In this document: positions 1 to 8,796 of the stretch, one piece after another | Position numbering within the stretch: position 1 is the first letter of the stretch | Layout of the letters: each line of letters begins with the position of its first letter | Notes under the pieces: generated by a model | Databases searched by the model: none | The model's input: only the letters and a program-made list of their open reading frames with translations | Told to the model about the DNA's origin: nothing | Assembly: GCA_040235565.1 (NCBI GenBank) | Contig: JBECLA010000043.1 | Coordinates: 1-64,000 of the forward strand | Reading direction: 5' to 3' | Origin: JAHEIJ01 sp040235565 | GTDB lineage: Bacteria > Pseudomonadota > Gammaproteobacteria > UBA6429 > Thiohalophilaceae | DNA length: 64,000 nt | Translations under genes and position numbers: made by a program

Positions 1-90
1 TAGGTTACTTACATCGACGTCTCTTGGCAGAGCGTTCGTCAACGCAAGCACCCACACAAATTACCTGATCAAATTTTTAAAGAACGAGTC
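1..90 (-). promoter_or_regulatory. rRNA operon leader with boxA antiterminator
   Basis: Read on the minus strand, 70-88 contains GTTCTTTAAAAATTTG, close to the rrn boxA consensus (TGCTCTTTAACA). It is followed by the GTGTGGGTGCTTG segment (about 46-60) seen in many gammaproteobacterial 16S leaders. The mature 16S gene itself is outside the window; its presence just beyond the left edge is inferred. Confidence 0.75.
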
Positions 91-117
91 TGGCCATTTC
101 GCCAGCGCAGACGATCC

Positions 118-145
118 ATTATACGCACCTGACATTTTCCGTCAA
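118..145 (-). promoter_or_regulatory. rRNA operon promoter P2
   Basis: A second minus-strand promoter with the same hexamers as P1: TTGACG (140-145) and TATAAT (118-123), again with 16 bp between. It lies about 97 bp downstream of P1. Tandem P1/P2 promoters ahead of a boxA leader are the normal arrangement of gammaproteobacterial rrn operons. Confidence 0.85.
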
Positions 146-214
146 CCCTCAGGCTGCGGGAAATCCTTGTGCGACGGGGCCTTTGGGGCCACCTCTCGTC
201 TGCAAGAGGCGCGC

Positions 215-242
215 ATTATACGCAGCTTTTTGGGGCCGTCAA
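215..242 (-). promoter_or_regulatory. rRNA operon promoter P1
   Basis: On the minus strand a -35 TTGACG (237-242) and a perfect -10 TATAAT (215-220) are separated by 16 bp, followed by a GC-rich discriminator (GCGCGCC), as is typical of stringently controlled stable-RNA promoters. Upstream lie AT-rich sequence and a perfect palindrome TCAGAAATTTCTGA (263-276). It reads leftward out of the window, towards the expected 16S gene. Confidence 0.85.
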
Positions 243-358
243 CACCTTGACAAGGATTTATTTCAGAAATTTCTGATGCCGTCGACAAGCCGGAATTTTC
301 TGGCTCGGCACCCTAAAAAATAGGTCGGAGATCCCCGAAAATCAATGTCGCAGACGCG

Positions 359-2086
359 TCAGGCGCACTCGCGATCGCGAGAAAAGCTGATCAAATCGTC
401 ACAGGGCATCGGCCGGGCAAAGATATACCCCTGGCCTTCGGCACAACCCAGTTGTGCCAGAAAATCATGCTGCTCCCGGGTTTCTACCCCTTCGGCAATC
501 ACCCGCAAATTCAGGGCTTCGGCCATGGCGAGGATCGTTTTGACAATCGTCATGTCATCCTGGTCAATGGTGATATCCCGGATGAAGGATCGATCGATTT
601 TGAGGATGTTGATGGGAAACCGTTTCAGATAGGCCAGCGAGGAATAACCGGTACCGAAGTCATCAATGGCAATACCAATCCCCATATCCCGAATGGCATT
701 GAGATTTTCGACGGCCTGTTCCGGATTCTGCATGATGCCGCTTTCGGTGATCTCGATTTCCAGCGAATCCGTCCCAAGATCACCCCGGGACACCATCTCT
801 CGCAATCTCTCAAGCGTATCCTGATGATATAACTGCCTGGTCGACAGATTAATCGCCAGTCGTTTCGGGACACAACCGGCCTTGCGCATTTTTACACTGT
901 CCTCGGCCGCTTGCCGCAACACCCATTCTCCCAAAGGTATAATGAGCCCGGATTCCTCCGCCACGGGGATAAATTTATCTGGCGTGGTCAGGCCGCGGCG
1001 GGGATGTTCCCAGCGCACCAGCGCTTCGAATCCGGTGATGCGACCTTCACTGAGCGTAAATTGCGGCTGATAATACAATCGCAATTCAGCGGCACGAATC
1101 GCACCCCGTAATTCGTTTTCGATTGCGAAGCGATCCGCAGTTGCCGCCTGAATTTCCTGCGAAAAAAACTGAAAATTATTCCGCCCCTGATCCTTGGCAT
1201 AGTACATGGCGGATTCGGCATTTTTAATCAATACGTCAAATTCATCGCCATTCGACGGATACAATGCGATCCCGATACTCGCGCCAACATAAATTTCCTT
1301 GTTATCAACCACAAAGGGTTCATGTAAAGCGGTGAGTAAAAGATCAGCGGCGGCCGTGGCCTGGCCGACATCGCGAATATCCATCAGCATTACAACAAAA
1401 TCATCACCACCCAGCCGCGCCAGTGTATCGCGCTCATTTAAAATCAGGCTGAGCCGCTCTGCCACGGCACGCAATAGATAGTCACCCATATTGTGGCCAA
1501 GCGTATCATTGAGATTTTTAAACCGGTCCAGATCGAGAAACATGACCGCAAGACCGGACTTTTTCTGGCGCGCATATTTGAGCGCCTGTTCCATACGATC
1601 CCGCAGTAACCAGCGATTGGGTAGCCCAGTGAGTATGTCATGATAGGCCTGATGGCGTAGTGTCTGCTGTGCTTCCCGCAAGGCACGACGTTCATCTGCA
1701 TCCGCCAGTTCGCGGCGAATAGCCGGCACCAGACGCGTCAGATTGTCCTTCATCAAATAGTCCTGGGCACCGCTGCGCATGGTTTCAACCGCCACTTCTT
1801 CACCAATCGTCCCGGAGACAACAATGAAAGGCAGATCCTTATCACGCTGTTTGACAATTTTCAGTGCCGCCAGGCCATTGAATTCAGGCATCTGATAATC
1901 CGACAGCACAATATCCCAGTCCCTGTTTGTCAGAACAGCCAATAAGTCATCACTGTTATCAACCCGGGTATGTTCAACATCGAAACCATCCTTGCGGATA
2001 GCACGGAGAATCAATGCCTCATCATCAGGATTATCCTCGACCATCAACAGGCGAAGTGTGACTTTTTGGTCACTGCTCTCAGGCAT
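359..2086 (-). CDS. Response regulator with GGDEF and EAL domains (c-di-GMP turnover)
   Basis: 575 aa. Residues 10-130 are a CheY-like receiver with acidic pocket (EDNPDDE) and phospho-acceptor Asp63 in LSDYQMP. A GGDEF domain follows (about 145-305) with the variant GGDDF at 226-230, and no RxxD inhibitory site directly before it. The EAL domain (about 320-570) keeps EAL (354-356), DDFGTGYSSL, the KIDRSFI strand and EGVE, so phosphodiesterase activity is likely, while cyclase activity is possible. The start overlaps the upstream receiver gene by 8 bp, indicating translational coupling and a shared output of the histidine kinase beyond it. Soluble cytoplasmic protein. Confidence 0.9.
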   Translation of the reverse strand: MPESSDQKVTLRLLMVEDNPDDEALILRAIRKDGFDVEHTRVDNSDDLLAVLTNRDWDIVLSDYQMPEFNGLAALKIVKQRDKDLPFIVVSGTIGEEVAVETMRSGAQDYLMKDNLTRLVPAIRRELADADERRALREAQQTLRHQAYHDILTGLPNRWLLRDRMEQALKYARQKKSGLAVMFLDLDRFKNLNDTLGHNMGDYLLRAVAERLSLILNERDTLARLGGDDFVVMLMDIRDVGQATAAADLLLTALHEPFVVDNKEIYVGASIGIALYPSNGDEFDVLIKNAESAMYYAKDQGRNNFQFFSQEIQAATADRFAIENELRGAIRAAELRLYYQPQFTLSEGRITGFEALVRWEHPRRGLTTPDKFIPVAEESGLIIPLGEWVLRQAAEDSVKMRKAGCVPKRLAINLSTRQLYHQDTLERLREMVSRGDLGTDSLEIEITESGIMQNPEQAVENLNAIRDMGIGIAIDDFGTGYSSLAYLKRFPINILKIDRSFIRDITIDQDDMTIVKTILAMAEALNLRVIAEGVETREQHDFLAQLGCAEGQGYIFARPMPCDDLISFSRDRECA

Positions 2087-2522
2087 CCGGAACCTCGTTT
2101 AAAACCAGCCAGTAAAGACCAAGTTGCGCAACGGCTTCGGTAAATTGATTAAAATCTACCGGCTTCCGTATGTAACTGTTCGCGCCGAAATCATAACTGT
2201 TCACAATATCCTGCTCTTCAGAAGAGGACGTCATAATGACCACCGGCAAACGGCGGGTGCGCTCATCGGATTTAACCTTTTTGAGAACTTCCAGGCCGTC
2301 AACCTTGGGAAGTTTGAGATCCAGTAACACGACCACCGGTGCGTCATGCGGATCACGATCCGCATGCCCCCCCTCACAAAACAGGAAGTCGAGTGCTTCG
2401 ACCCCGTCCCGGGCAACGGCAATTTCATTGGCTAAATTGGATTTTTTTAGCGCGCGAATGGCAAGGGCTTCATCATCAGGATTATCCTCGACCAGCAGGA
2501 TAAGTTTACGTCTCATAACCAC
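2079..2522 (-). CDS. Rcp1-like single-domain response regulator
   Basis: 147 aa, a stand-alone receiver. It shows the acidic cluster VEDNPDDEA, the phospho-acceptor Asp in VVLLDLKLPKVDGLEVL, the conserved Thr/Ser in VIMTSSSEEQD and the Lys in YIRKPVDF. The long loop after helix 1 and the wording are typical of phytochrome response regulators (Rcp1 family), which take phosphate from GAF/PAS histidine kinases and pass it on or act by protein contact. It lies between the kinase (228 bp upstream) and the REC-GGDEF-EAL gene (8 bp overlap), so the three probably form one signalling unit. Confidence 0.9.
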   Translation of the reverse strand: MVMRRKLILLVEDNPDDEALAIRALKKSNLANEIAVARDGVEALDFLFCEGGHADRDPHDAPVVVLLDLKLPKVDGLEVLKKVKSDERTRRLPVVIMTSSSEEQDIVNSYDFGANSYIRKPVDFNQFTEAVAQLGLYWLVLNEVPDA

Positions 2523-2749
2523 CCCTCATATCCCCGTGTAAACACTTATTATTTCCCTATTGTTTCAACTTCAAAGATAGCAGTTCATGTTTACGTCTGA
2601 AAAGAATATAACAAAAATTAACATTACCACATCTCGGGTTAAGTCCCTGCCTGGCGTTTTGCCATCCAAGCAAAAGGATTTTAGTGAATACTTATATATT
2701 TTCTACGCAACAGCCGGTATCACCTGTGAATTTACCCTGTTAATAACAC

Positions 2750-5611
2750 TTAGCCTAAAACAAAACGGAAGCACGCACCCCGATTTGGCGCTGCTTCAAC
2801 CCAGATGCGCCCATTATGCCGTGCAATAATTCGTGCTACGGTTGCGAGCCCAATACCCGTGCCGGGAAACTCGCCGGAAGAATGCAACCGCTGGAAGGGC
2901 GTAAAAAGTTTATTGGCATACTTCATGTCAAAACCAATGCCGTTGTCCTGGATGAAGTACACGGTTTCCTCATTCAGTGTCTCGGTACCGAATTCGATAT
3001 GCGCTTTTTCTATACCACTGGTATATTTCCACGCATTACCTAAAAGGTTCTCCAGAACAATTTGTAATAGCGAACGATCTCCCTGTGCGCGCATGTCAGA
3101 TCTGACTACTATCTCGACATGACGTTGGGGCTGGTGTTTTTGCAAATCCTCAAGAACCTGCCTGGCCAGAGCGGTAAGGTCAACAGGTTCACGCTGAATT
3201 TCACTACGGGTCACTCGTGATAATTTGAGCATGTCATCGATCAGAACCCCCATCCGTTGTGCCGCTTTCCTGACCCGATCAAGATACTGTCGGCCGTCAC
3301 TATCAAGCTTGTCAGCATATTCCTCCAACAGGGTTTGACTAAAGCCGTCAATCGCGCGTAACGGGGAACGCAGATCGTGTGAGACCGAATAACTGAACGA
3401 TTCCAGTTCCTTGTTAACTGCTTCCAGTTCTGCCGTGCGCATCGCCACCAGTTCTTCCAGGTGGCCACGATGCTTCGCCAGTTCCTCCTCCGCATGTTTG
3501 CGAGTGGTAATATCATGATAAGTTCCCAAGATACCAATGACATACCCGTCCTGATCGGTCAGTGGTATCTTGCTTGTTTCAAGCCATATCTGCTCACCAT
3601 TCGGAGTTGTTTGTGGTTCCTCATAGTTCAGTTTCCCAACACCAGCCAGCATTACTTTCCGGTCATCAGTGCGATACTGTTCCGCCTGTTCCTTCCAGCC
3701 CATATCAAAATCCGTGTTGCCAACAAGTTTCTCCGGTTTCTGTAAACCGGAATCTTCGGCAAACAACTTGTTACATCCGAGATAAACACTGTCGCGATCC
3801 TTCCAGAAAACCCTGACAGGGATGGTATCCAGTACCAGTTGCAACATTTTCTGGGTATTCTCAAGTTTGGCTTCTGCTTTCTTACGCTCCGAAATATCAA
3901 TAAATGTCACTACTGTTCCAATGATTTCATCATCACGACGAATCGGATGGGACCAATATTCAACCGGGAAACTGGTGCCGTCGGCACGCCAGTGCACTTC
4001 ATGATCAACATGGGATGATTTACCAGACAGCGTTGCGTGACGCACGAGGCAATCTTCTTTCTCATAGGGCTTACCATCGGGCAAAGTATGATGAATCAGT
4101 TCATGCATATTCTCCCCGAGCAGTTGTTGTTCGTTTTGATAACCCAGCATAAGAACACAAGCATGATTCACAAAGGTGCAGATACCTTCGAGGTCAACCC
4201 CGTAAATCGCCTCGGCGGTAGAATCCAGCAACAAGCGTACCTGCTTCTCCTGCTCCGCTTCGGCTTGTTCCGCTCTGTGACGCTCGTCTTTCAGCCGCGC
4301 GGTGTTAATCGCCAGCGCCGCCTCCCGGGCAAGACCTTCCAGTAAAGTGATATCACGCGAGTTATAGCGGTGTGTTGTGTCATGACTTATGACCATCAAC
4401 ACGCCTATCGTTTTGCCATCCACAATCAATGGTGAGGCAATACAGGCATGTACATTAAACATATCCCGCATGCGTGGACTGATCCTGGGATCAGAGGCAC
4501 TATCATTCACGGCAATGGTTTTACCGTGTTGATATACCCAAACCGCAAGCGAGGACTCATCCAGCGCAAGACGATAATGACCAGTCTGGTCATAGCTGGC
4601 ACCCGTTTGTGCAACGCCAATCAACGCCTCGTTTGCTTCGTCCTTGAGCACCAGGAAGACCATGTCACCACTTACCGCATCCTTACCAAGCTTGATGATC
4701 GAATCGATCAGGCTTGCAATATCGTCAGCCTCCTCGACAGAGCGCAGCAGTCGGTTATTCAATGCCAGAATTTCATTCCGAACCCGCAATTCCGCCAACA
4801 ACTTGTGATATCCGGTAGCCAGAACACCCAGTTCGTCGGTCGACATCGGCGCCAATGCCGGCGTACTCGCTGTGACGTTCGCATCGTAACGGTGGATCAC
4901 ACCTTGTAATGGCCCCAGCGACTGGCCGAAACTGCGGACAAAAATCAAACTGCCGCCAATGGCCAGAAGCTCCAGAAATAACCAGACAACGAATGTCTCG
5001 AAGGTAAAAAATCCGGTGCGCGTCCAGTAATACTGGACAATCATGGTATCTATAAGTAACGGTACCAAGGCGCCGATCAAAAAGACCTTGGTCTTGACGG
5101 TCACATGGGCATGTTCGAATTCAATATCACGCAGGGCTCGCCCAAACAAATCAAGGATCAGAAAGAATATGGGTAAACCGACGATAATGGAAACGATCAG
5201 GGCAACAAGGTGTATACGAAACCAGTCGACAGGCTGGGCTACGTAATCAGTGAAGATTTCTGCACTGAGAATCACCGAAGCAGGTGCCAATAACAGATAG
5301 ACCAGGAATATGCTCCAATAGTGCAGCGGGAAGCGCCGCATGACATTAAGCACGCGGGTGATCGTTATCGATTCCGGATCAATCAACCGGGCATAAACTG
5401 GTTGCACATAGCGAGGGAAGTACCACAGCGAGAAGGCCAGCCATCCTACAACATAGAGCGGCTCCAGCGGCGTAAGCAGGATACCGATGAGTTGCTCAGG
5501 GCTGAGAATTCGAATAAAAACGATAAACAGAAGACCAAAGACCGGCGGGATGGTCCAGGTCAACAAAATCAGGCGAAAAAACCGGCGTCTGAACTCATCT
5601 GCCTGTAACAT
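2750..5611 (-). CDS. Membrane-bound GAF/PAS hybrid-input sensor histidine kinase
   Basis: 953 aa. The N-terminal 225 residues hold about six hydrophobic segments. A HAMP-like linker (about 226-275), a GAF domain (about 290-440), two PAS/PAC domains (about 455-575 and 585-705), HisKA with SVSHDLRSPLRAIDGF and a HATPase domain follow. N box (NLLGNAWKYTS), G1 (DNGIGFD) and G2 (GTGIGLA) are intact, so it should be catalytically competent. There is no cysteine or motif showing that GAF binds a bilin, so the signal is unknown. The HisKA subtype pairs with Rcp1-like receivers, and one is encoded just downstream. Confidence 0.9.
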   Translation of the reverse strand: MLQADEFRRRFFRLILLTWTIPPVFGLLFIVFIRILSPEQLIGILLTPLEPLYVVGWLAFSLWYFPRYVQPVYARLIDPESITITRVLNVMRRFPLHYWSIFLVYLLLAPASVILSAEIFTDYVAQPVDWFRIHLVALIVSIIVGLPIFFLILDLFGRALRDIEFEHAHVTVKTKVFLIGALVPLLIDTMIVQYYWTRTGFFTFETFVVWLFLELLAIGGSLIFVRSFGQSLGPLQGVIHRYDANVTASTPALAPMSTDELGVLATGYHKLLAELRVRNEILALNNRLLRSVEEADDIASLIDSIIKLGKDAVSGDMVFLVLKDEANEALIGVAQTGASYDQTGHYRLALDESSLAVWVYQHGKTIAVNDSASDPRISPRMRDMFNVHACIASPLIVDGKTIGVLMVISHDTTHRYNSRDITLLEGLAREAALAINTARLKDERHRAEQAEAEQEKQVRLLLDSTAEAIYGVDLEGICTFVNHACVLMLGYQNEQQLLGENMHELIHHTLPDGKPYEKEDCLVRHATLSGKSSHVDHEVHWRADGTSFPVEYWSHPIRRDDEIIGTVVTFIDISERKKAEAKLENTQKMLQLVLDTIPVRVFWKDRDSVYLGCNKLFAEDSGLQKPEKLVGNTDFDMGWKEQAEQYRTDDRKVMLAGVGKLNYEEPQTTPNGEQIWLETSKIPLTDQDGYVIGILGTYHDITTRKHAEEELAKHRGHLEELVAMRTAELEAVNKELESFSYSVSHDLRSPLRAIDGFSQTLLEEYADKLDSDGRQYLDRVRKAAQRMGVLIDDMLKLSRVTRSEIQREPVDLTALARQVLEDLQKHQPQRHVEIVVRSDMRAQGDRSLLQIVLENLLGNAWKYTSGIEKAHIEFGTETLNEETVYFIQDNGIGFDMKYANKLFTPFQRLHSSGEFPGTGIGLATVARIIARHNGRIWVEAAPNRGACFRFVLG

Positions 5612-5752
5612 TTTGATTATTGATTATTTGGATAATCCAGACTTCTTTTTACCTGTATCGGCTTTCGAATGAAAGCCTTGATCCGACAGGTTCACCACGC
5701 CAGCTCTACTGGCATAGTGATGTCTCTCTCAATTTTACTCACCTGGAATTCT

Positions 5753-5797
5753 TCACTCCACGGTTATACGTGCAAAGCGTCGCTTGCCAACCTGTAA
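5753..5797 (-). pseudogene. Second remnant of a tyrS 3' end (last 14 codons)
   Basis: Minus-strand translation gives LQVGKRRFARITVE and then a stop, matching the last residues of the intact TyrS upstream (YQVGKRRFARVTIT). Upstream of these 45 bases similarity stops. It is the most distal of three stacked tyrS-like tails. The DNA differs from the other two at many third positions, so it is not a recent copy. Confidence 0.6.
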
Positions 5798-5804
5798 ATA
5801 AAAG

Positions 5805-5830
5805 GACCGAGGTACGGGTGACGAGTGGAG
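5805..5830. repeat. GAGGTACG/GACGAG short repeat, copy 1
   Basis: The stretch contains CCGAGGTACGGGTGACGAG. It resembles the sequence at 5974-6003 and the left part of the inverted repeat at 34892-34943. It sits between the two decayed tyrS tails. Confidence 0.5.
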
Positions 5831-5846
5831 AATGGCGGTACCACTG

Positions 5847-5969
5847 TCAGGTGATAGTGACCCGGGCGAAACGGCGCTTACCAACCTGTATTACACAGCT
5901 GGCACCTGCTGCAAGCTCCAGTTCAATGTCATCGATACGCTCGCCTTCTATTCGGACCGCTCCCTCCGA
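5847..5969 (-). pseudogene. First remnant of a tyrS 3' end (last ~39 codons, S4 domain)
   Basis: Minus-strand translation runs GAVRIEGERIDDIELELAAG, then ASCVIQVGKRRFARVTIT and a TGA at 5847-5849. The intact TyrS ends GAVKIDGERISDQRLEVSSG, then TTHVYQVGKRRFARVTIT. The match covers only the C-terminal part of the S4 RNA-binding domain, has no start codon, and differs in sequence throughout. It therefore looks like a homologous tail from a diverged tyrS rather than a simple local duplication. Bases 5612-5750 further downstream show nothing recognisable. Confidence 0.7.
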
Positions 5970-5973
5970 AAAA

Positions 5974-6003
5974 GGGACGAGGTACGAGGGTCGAGTGACG
6001 AGG
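5974..6003. repeat. GGGACGAGGTAC short repeat, copy 2
   Basis: Reads GGGACGAGGTACGAGGGTCG then AGTGACGAGG. The 12-mer GGGACGAGGTAC recurs exactly at 34894-34905, and a variant lies at 5805-5830. It separates the intact tyrS stop from the first decayed tyrS tail. Confidence 0.55.
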
Positions 6004-6022
6004 AAAAGCAGCTAATGCCGAT

Positions 6023-7222
6023 TCAGGTAATGGTTACACGGGCAAAACGGCGTTTACCAACCTGGTACACATGGGTCGTGCCACTCGACACTTCCAGTCG
6101 CTGATCCGAGATCCGTTCGCCATCGATTTTGACTGCTCCTTGTTTGATCATGCGCAACGCGTCGGAAGTGCTACCGACCAGTTCTGCCTGTTTGAGCAGG
6201 TTGGCGATGGCCAGTGTACCGTCGTTGGCAGGCAGCTCAACTTCGGGCATGTCCTCGGGCATGGCCCCTTTCTGGAAGCGGGCCACGAAGTTCTCACGCG
6301 CCTTGTCGGCCGCCTCGGCGGAATGGAAGCGCGCCACAATCTCCTCACCCAGCAGAAACTTGATATCGCGCGGATTCTTGCCGGCGGCGATGTCCTGGCG
6401 AAATTGTTCGATCTCCGCCATGGGCCGGAAACTGAGTAACTCGAAATAACGCCACATCAAATCATCGGAAATGGACATGATTTTGCCGAACATCTCGTCG
6501 GGGGCTTCACTGATACCGATATAGTTATTTAGCGATTTAGACATCTTCTGCACACCATCCAGGCCTTCCAGGATTGGCATGGTGATGACGGTCTGGGGCG
6601 ATTGGCCATAATGTTTTTGTAACTCCCGCCCAACCAGCAAGTTGAATTTTTGATCCGTACCACCAAGCTCGACGTCAGCTTTCATGGCAACCGAGTCATA
6701 ACCCTGGATCAAGGGATAGAGAAACTCATGGATGGATATCGATTGGCCTGCCTGGTAACGCTTGCTGAAATCATCCCGTTCCAGCATACGCGCGACCGTA
6801 TGCTTGGCGGCCAGTTCAATCAACTCTGCTGAACTCATGTCATTCATCCAGCTGGAATTAAACATCACCAGGGTTTTTTCCGGATCCAGGATTTTGAAGA
6901 TCTGTTGTTCGTAGGTGCGTGCATTTTCAATCACTTCATCACGCGTTAACGGTGGCCGTGTTGCACTCTTGCCGGTGGGGTCGCCGATCATGCCGGTGAA
7001 GTCACCGATCAGAAACAAGACTTCATGTCCCAGGTCCTGGAATTGACGAAGTTTATTAATCAGCACCGTGTGACCGAGATGCAGATCGGGTGCGGTGGGA
7101 TCGAAGCCCGCCTTGATCCGTAGTGACCGTCCGCTTTTAAGCTTGTCGAGTAACTCGCTTTCGATCAGGATCTCCTCACTGCCCCGCTTGATCAAATCCA
7201 AGGCGTCGGTCACGGCACTCAT
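6023..7222 (-). CDS. tyrS: Tyrosyl-tRNA synthetase
   Basis: 399 aa. Charges tRNA-Tyr with tyrosine in the cytoplasm. The class I signatures are HLGH (48-51, for HIGH) and KMSKS (about 230). The Rossmann core contains GFDPTAPDLHLGH and the tyrosine pocket. The C-terminal S4 domain (about 335-399) contains IKQGAVKIDGERI. Length and order fit the TyrZ-type enzyme of gammaproteobacteria. The M23 peptidase is divergently transcribed 148 bp away, which is a conserved arrangement. Two decayed tails homologous to its last 14-39 codons lie just downstream. Confidence 0.97.
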   Translation of the reverse strand: MSAVTDALDLIKRGSEEILIESELLDKLKSGRSLRIKAGFDPTAPDLHLGHTVLINKLRQFQDLGHEVLFLIGDFTGMIGDPTGKSATRPPLTRDEVIENARTYEQQIFKILDPEKTLVMFNSSWMNDMSSAELIELAAKHTVARMLERDDFSKRYQAGQSISIHEFLYPLIQGYDSVAMKADVELGGTDQKFNLLVGRELQKHYGQSPQTVITMPILEGLDGVQKMSKSLNNYIGISEAPDEMFGKIMSISDDLMWRYFELLSFRPMAEIEQFRQDIAAGKNPRDIKFLLGEEIVARFHSAEAADKARENFVARFQKGAMPEDMPEVELPANDGTLAIANLLKQAELVGSTSDALRMIKQGAVKIDGERISDQRLEVSSGTTHVYQVGKRRFARVTIT

Positions 7223-7370
7223 TGCAACTCCCCTGCTAAAAAAGGCGCTAGATTATCATACTTGCCCAACAGGACGTGGATCCGGTCTGACACATAAATT
7301 CATGATAGGATTTGACGCCGGGCGTGAATCGAGCTATCTTTTCTGAAAACTTAAAAATCTAAGAATTTCC

Positions 7371-8780
7371 GTGGATTACAATTCTTTCTTAACACGAGAC
7401 TACAAGTCTCTTATCGAATCACCACGCCAGGCGAAAAAACCGCGCTGGACCCGCCTGCATATGTTGCTGCTGGTCGCCGTGATTGTAGTCGCCGGGACGG
7501 TGCTGTCACTGTTATCCGGTGAAGCCGCCGCCTCTCGCAGCGCGACAAAAACGGTCTTGATACCGAAGAATCAACAAGAGAAACAAGAAGTTACCATCCC
7601 CCTGGACTTTCCGGCACTGCAACAAAACGAGGTGCCGACGGTAACCCCGGTAAATGAAGAGGCTGAAGGACCCGAGCTACCCTGGAGCACGGTGAAGGTC
7701 AAACGTGGGGATGCCCTGGCGATGATCTTTAAACGTCAGAATCTCAGCCCCCTGGACCTCCACAACATCATGGCCCTGGGTAAAATCAGCGCCACTTTGA
7801 AATCTCTCCGTCCGGATCAGGTTTTTCGCTTCCAGCTTGATGAATCCGGTCAACTCAAGGCACTTGAATATGAAATAAACCAGCTGGAATCACTCCTGGT
7901 TTCCCGCCTGCCAGATGGAAAATTTGAGGCCCGCGCCATTCAACACACCCTGGAGAAGCGCATCGGGTATCGTGCCGGCAGTATCCAATCCTCGTTGTTC
8001 GAAGCCGGTAAAACCGCCGGCATGACTGACGCTCTCATCATGGAGCTGGTAGGGATCTTCGGCTGGGACATCGATTTTGCGCTGGATATCCGCAATGGGG
8101 ATAATTTTGCCTTGCTCTATGAGGAGCAGTTTCTGGAAGGTGAAAAAGTCAAGGACGGCCCCATCGTCGCGGCCGAATTTACCAGCCAGGGACGCACCTA
8201 TCGCGCCGTGCGTTATACCGACGCCAAGGGGCGTACAGACTATTACACCCCGGATGGCCGTTCCATGCGGAAAGCCTTCCTCCGCACACCGGTGGATTTC
8301 CGTCGCATCAGCTCACGCTTTGGCAAACGGCATCATCCCACGCTCAACAGGATGAAAATGCACAAAGGGGTGGATTATGCCGCCAGCCGCGGGACCCCCA
8401 TCAAGGCCGCCGGTGACGGCAAAATCAGTTTCCGCGGTCGCAAGGGCGGCTATGGTCGCGTGGTCATCATTCAACACGGTGGCCGCTACAGCACCCTCTA
8501 TGCGCACATGCACCGTTTCAAAAAAGGCCTGTATGTCGGCAAACGGGTCAAACAGGGCGACATTATCGGTTATGTAGGCAGTACCGGTCGCGCCACCGGC
8601 CCGCATTTACACTATGAATTCCGCGTCAATGGTAGCCATCGCAATCCCTTGACGGTCAAGTTGCCTGATGCGGCACCGATCGAGCGCGAATACCGTCAGG
8701 ATTTCGAACTCAAAACCCGCGGTTTATTGAGCCAGCTCGAGATGCACACCCGCACCCGGGTGGCGCTGAACAATAACTAG
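7371..8780 (+). CDS. OapA/LysM-type M23 murein DD-endopeptidase
   Basis: 469 aa, GTG start. A cytoplasmic tail precedes one membrane anchor (about 25-47, LLVAVIVVAGTVLSLL). An OapA/LysM-like domain (about 105-180, starting WSTVKVKRGDALAMIF) would bind peptidoglycan, and the C-terminal lysostaphin-like M23 domain (about 310-430) cuts peptide cross-links. The zinc-site pattern is present: HKGVDYAASRGTP, then HLHYEFRVNG. It resembles MepM (YebA) of Escherichia coli, which makes room for new cell-wall strands. It sits just upstream of anmK, so wall turnover and recycling genes are adjacent. Confidence 0.92.
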   Translation: MDYNSFLTRDYKSLIESPRQAKKPRWTRLHMLLLVAVIVVAGTVLSLLSGEAAASRSATKTVLIPKNQQEKQEVTIPLDFPALQQNEVPTVTPVNEEAEGPELPWSTVKVKRGDALAMIFKRQNLSPLDLHNIMALGKISATLKSLRPDQVFRFQLDESGQLKALEYEINQLESLLVSRLPDGKFEARAIQHTLEKRIGYRAGSIQSSLFEAGKTAGMTDALIMELVGIFGWDIDFALDIRNGDNFALLYEEQFLEGEKVKDGPIVAAEFTSQGRTYRAVRYTDAKGRTDYYTPDGRSMRKAFLRTPVDFRRISSRFGKRHHPTLNRMKMHKGVDYAASRGTPIKAAGDGKISFRGRKGGYGRVVIIQHGGRYSTLYAHMHRFKKGLYVGKRVKQGDIIGYVGSTGRATGPHLHYEFRVNGSHRNPLTVKLPDAAPIEREYRQDFELKTRGLLSQLEMHTRTRVALNNN

Positions 8781-8796
8781 TCCCTCAGCCCAAACC

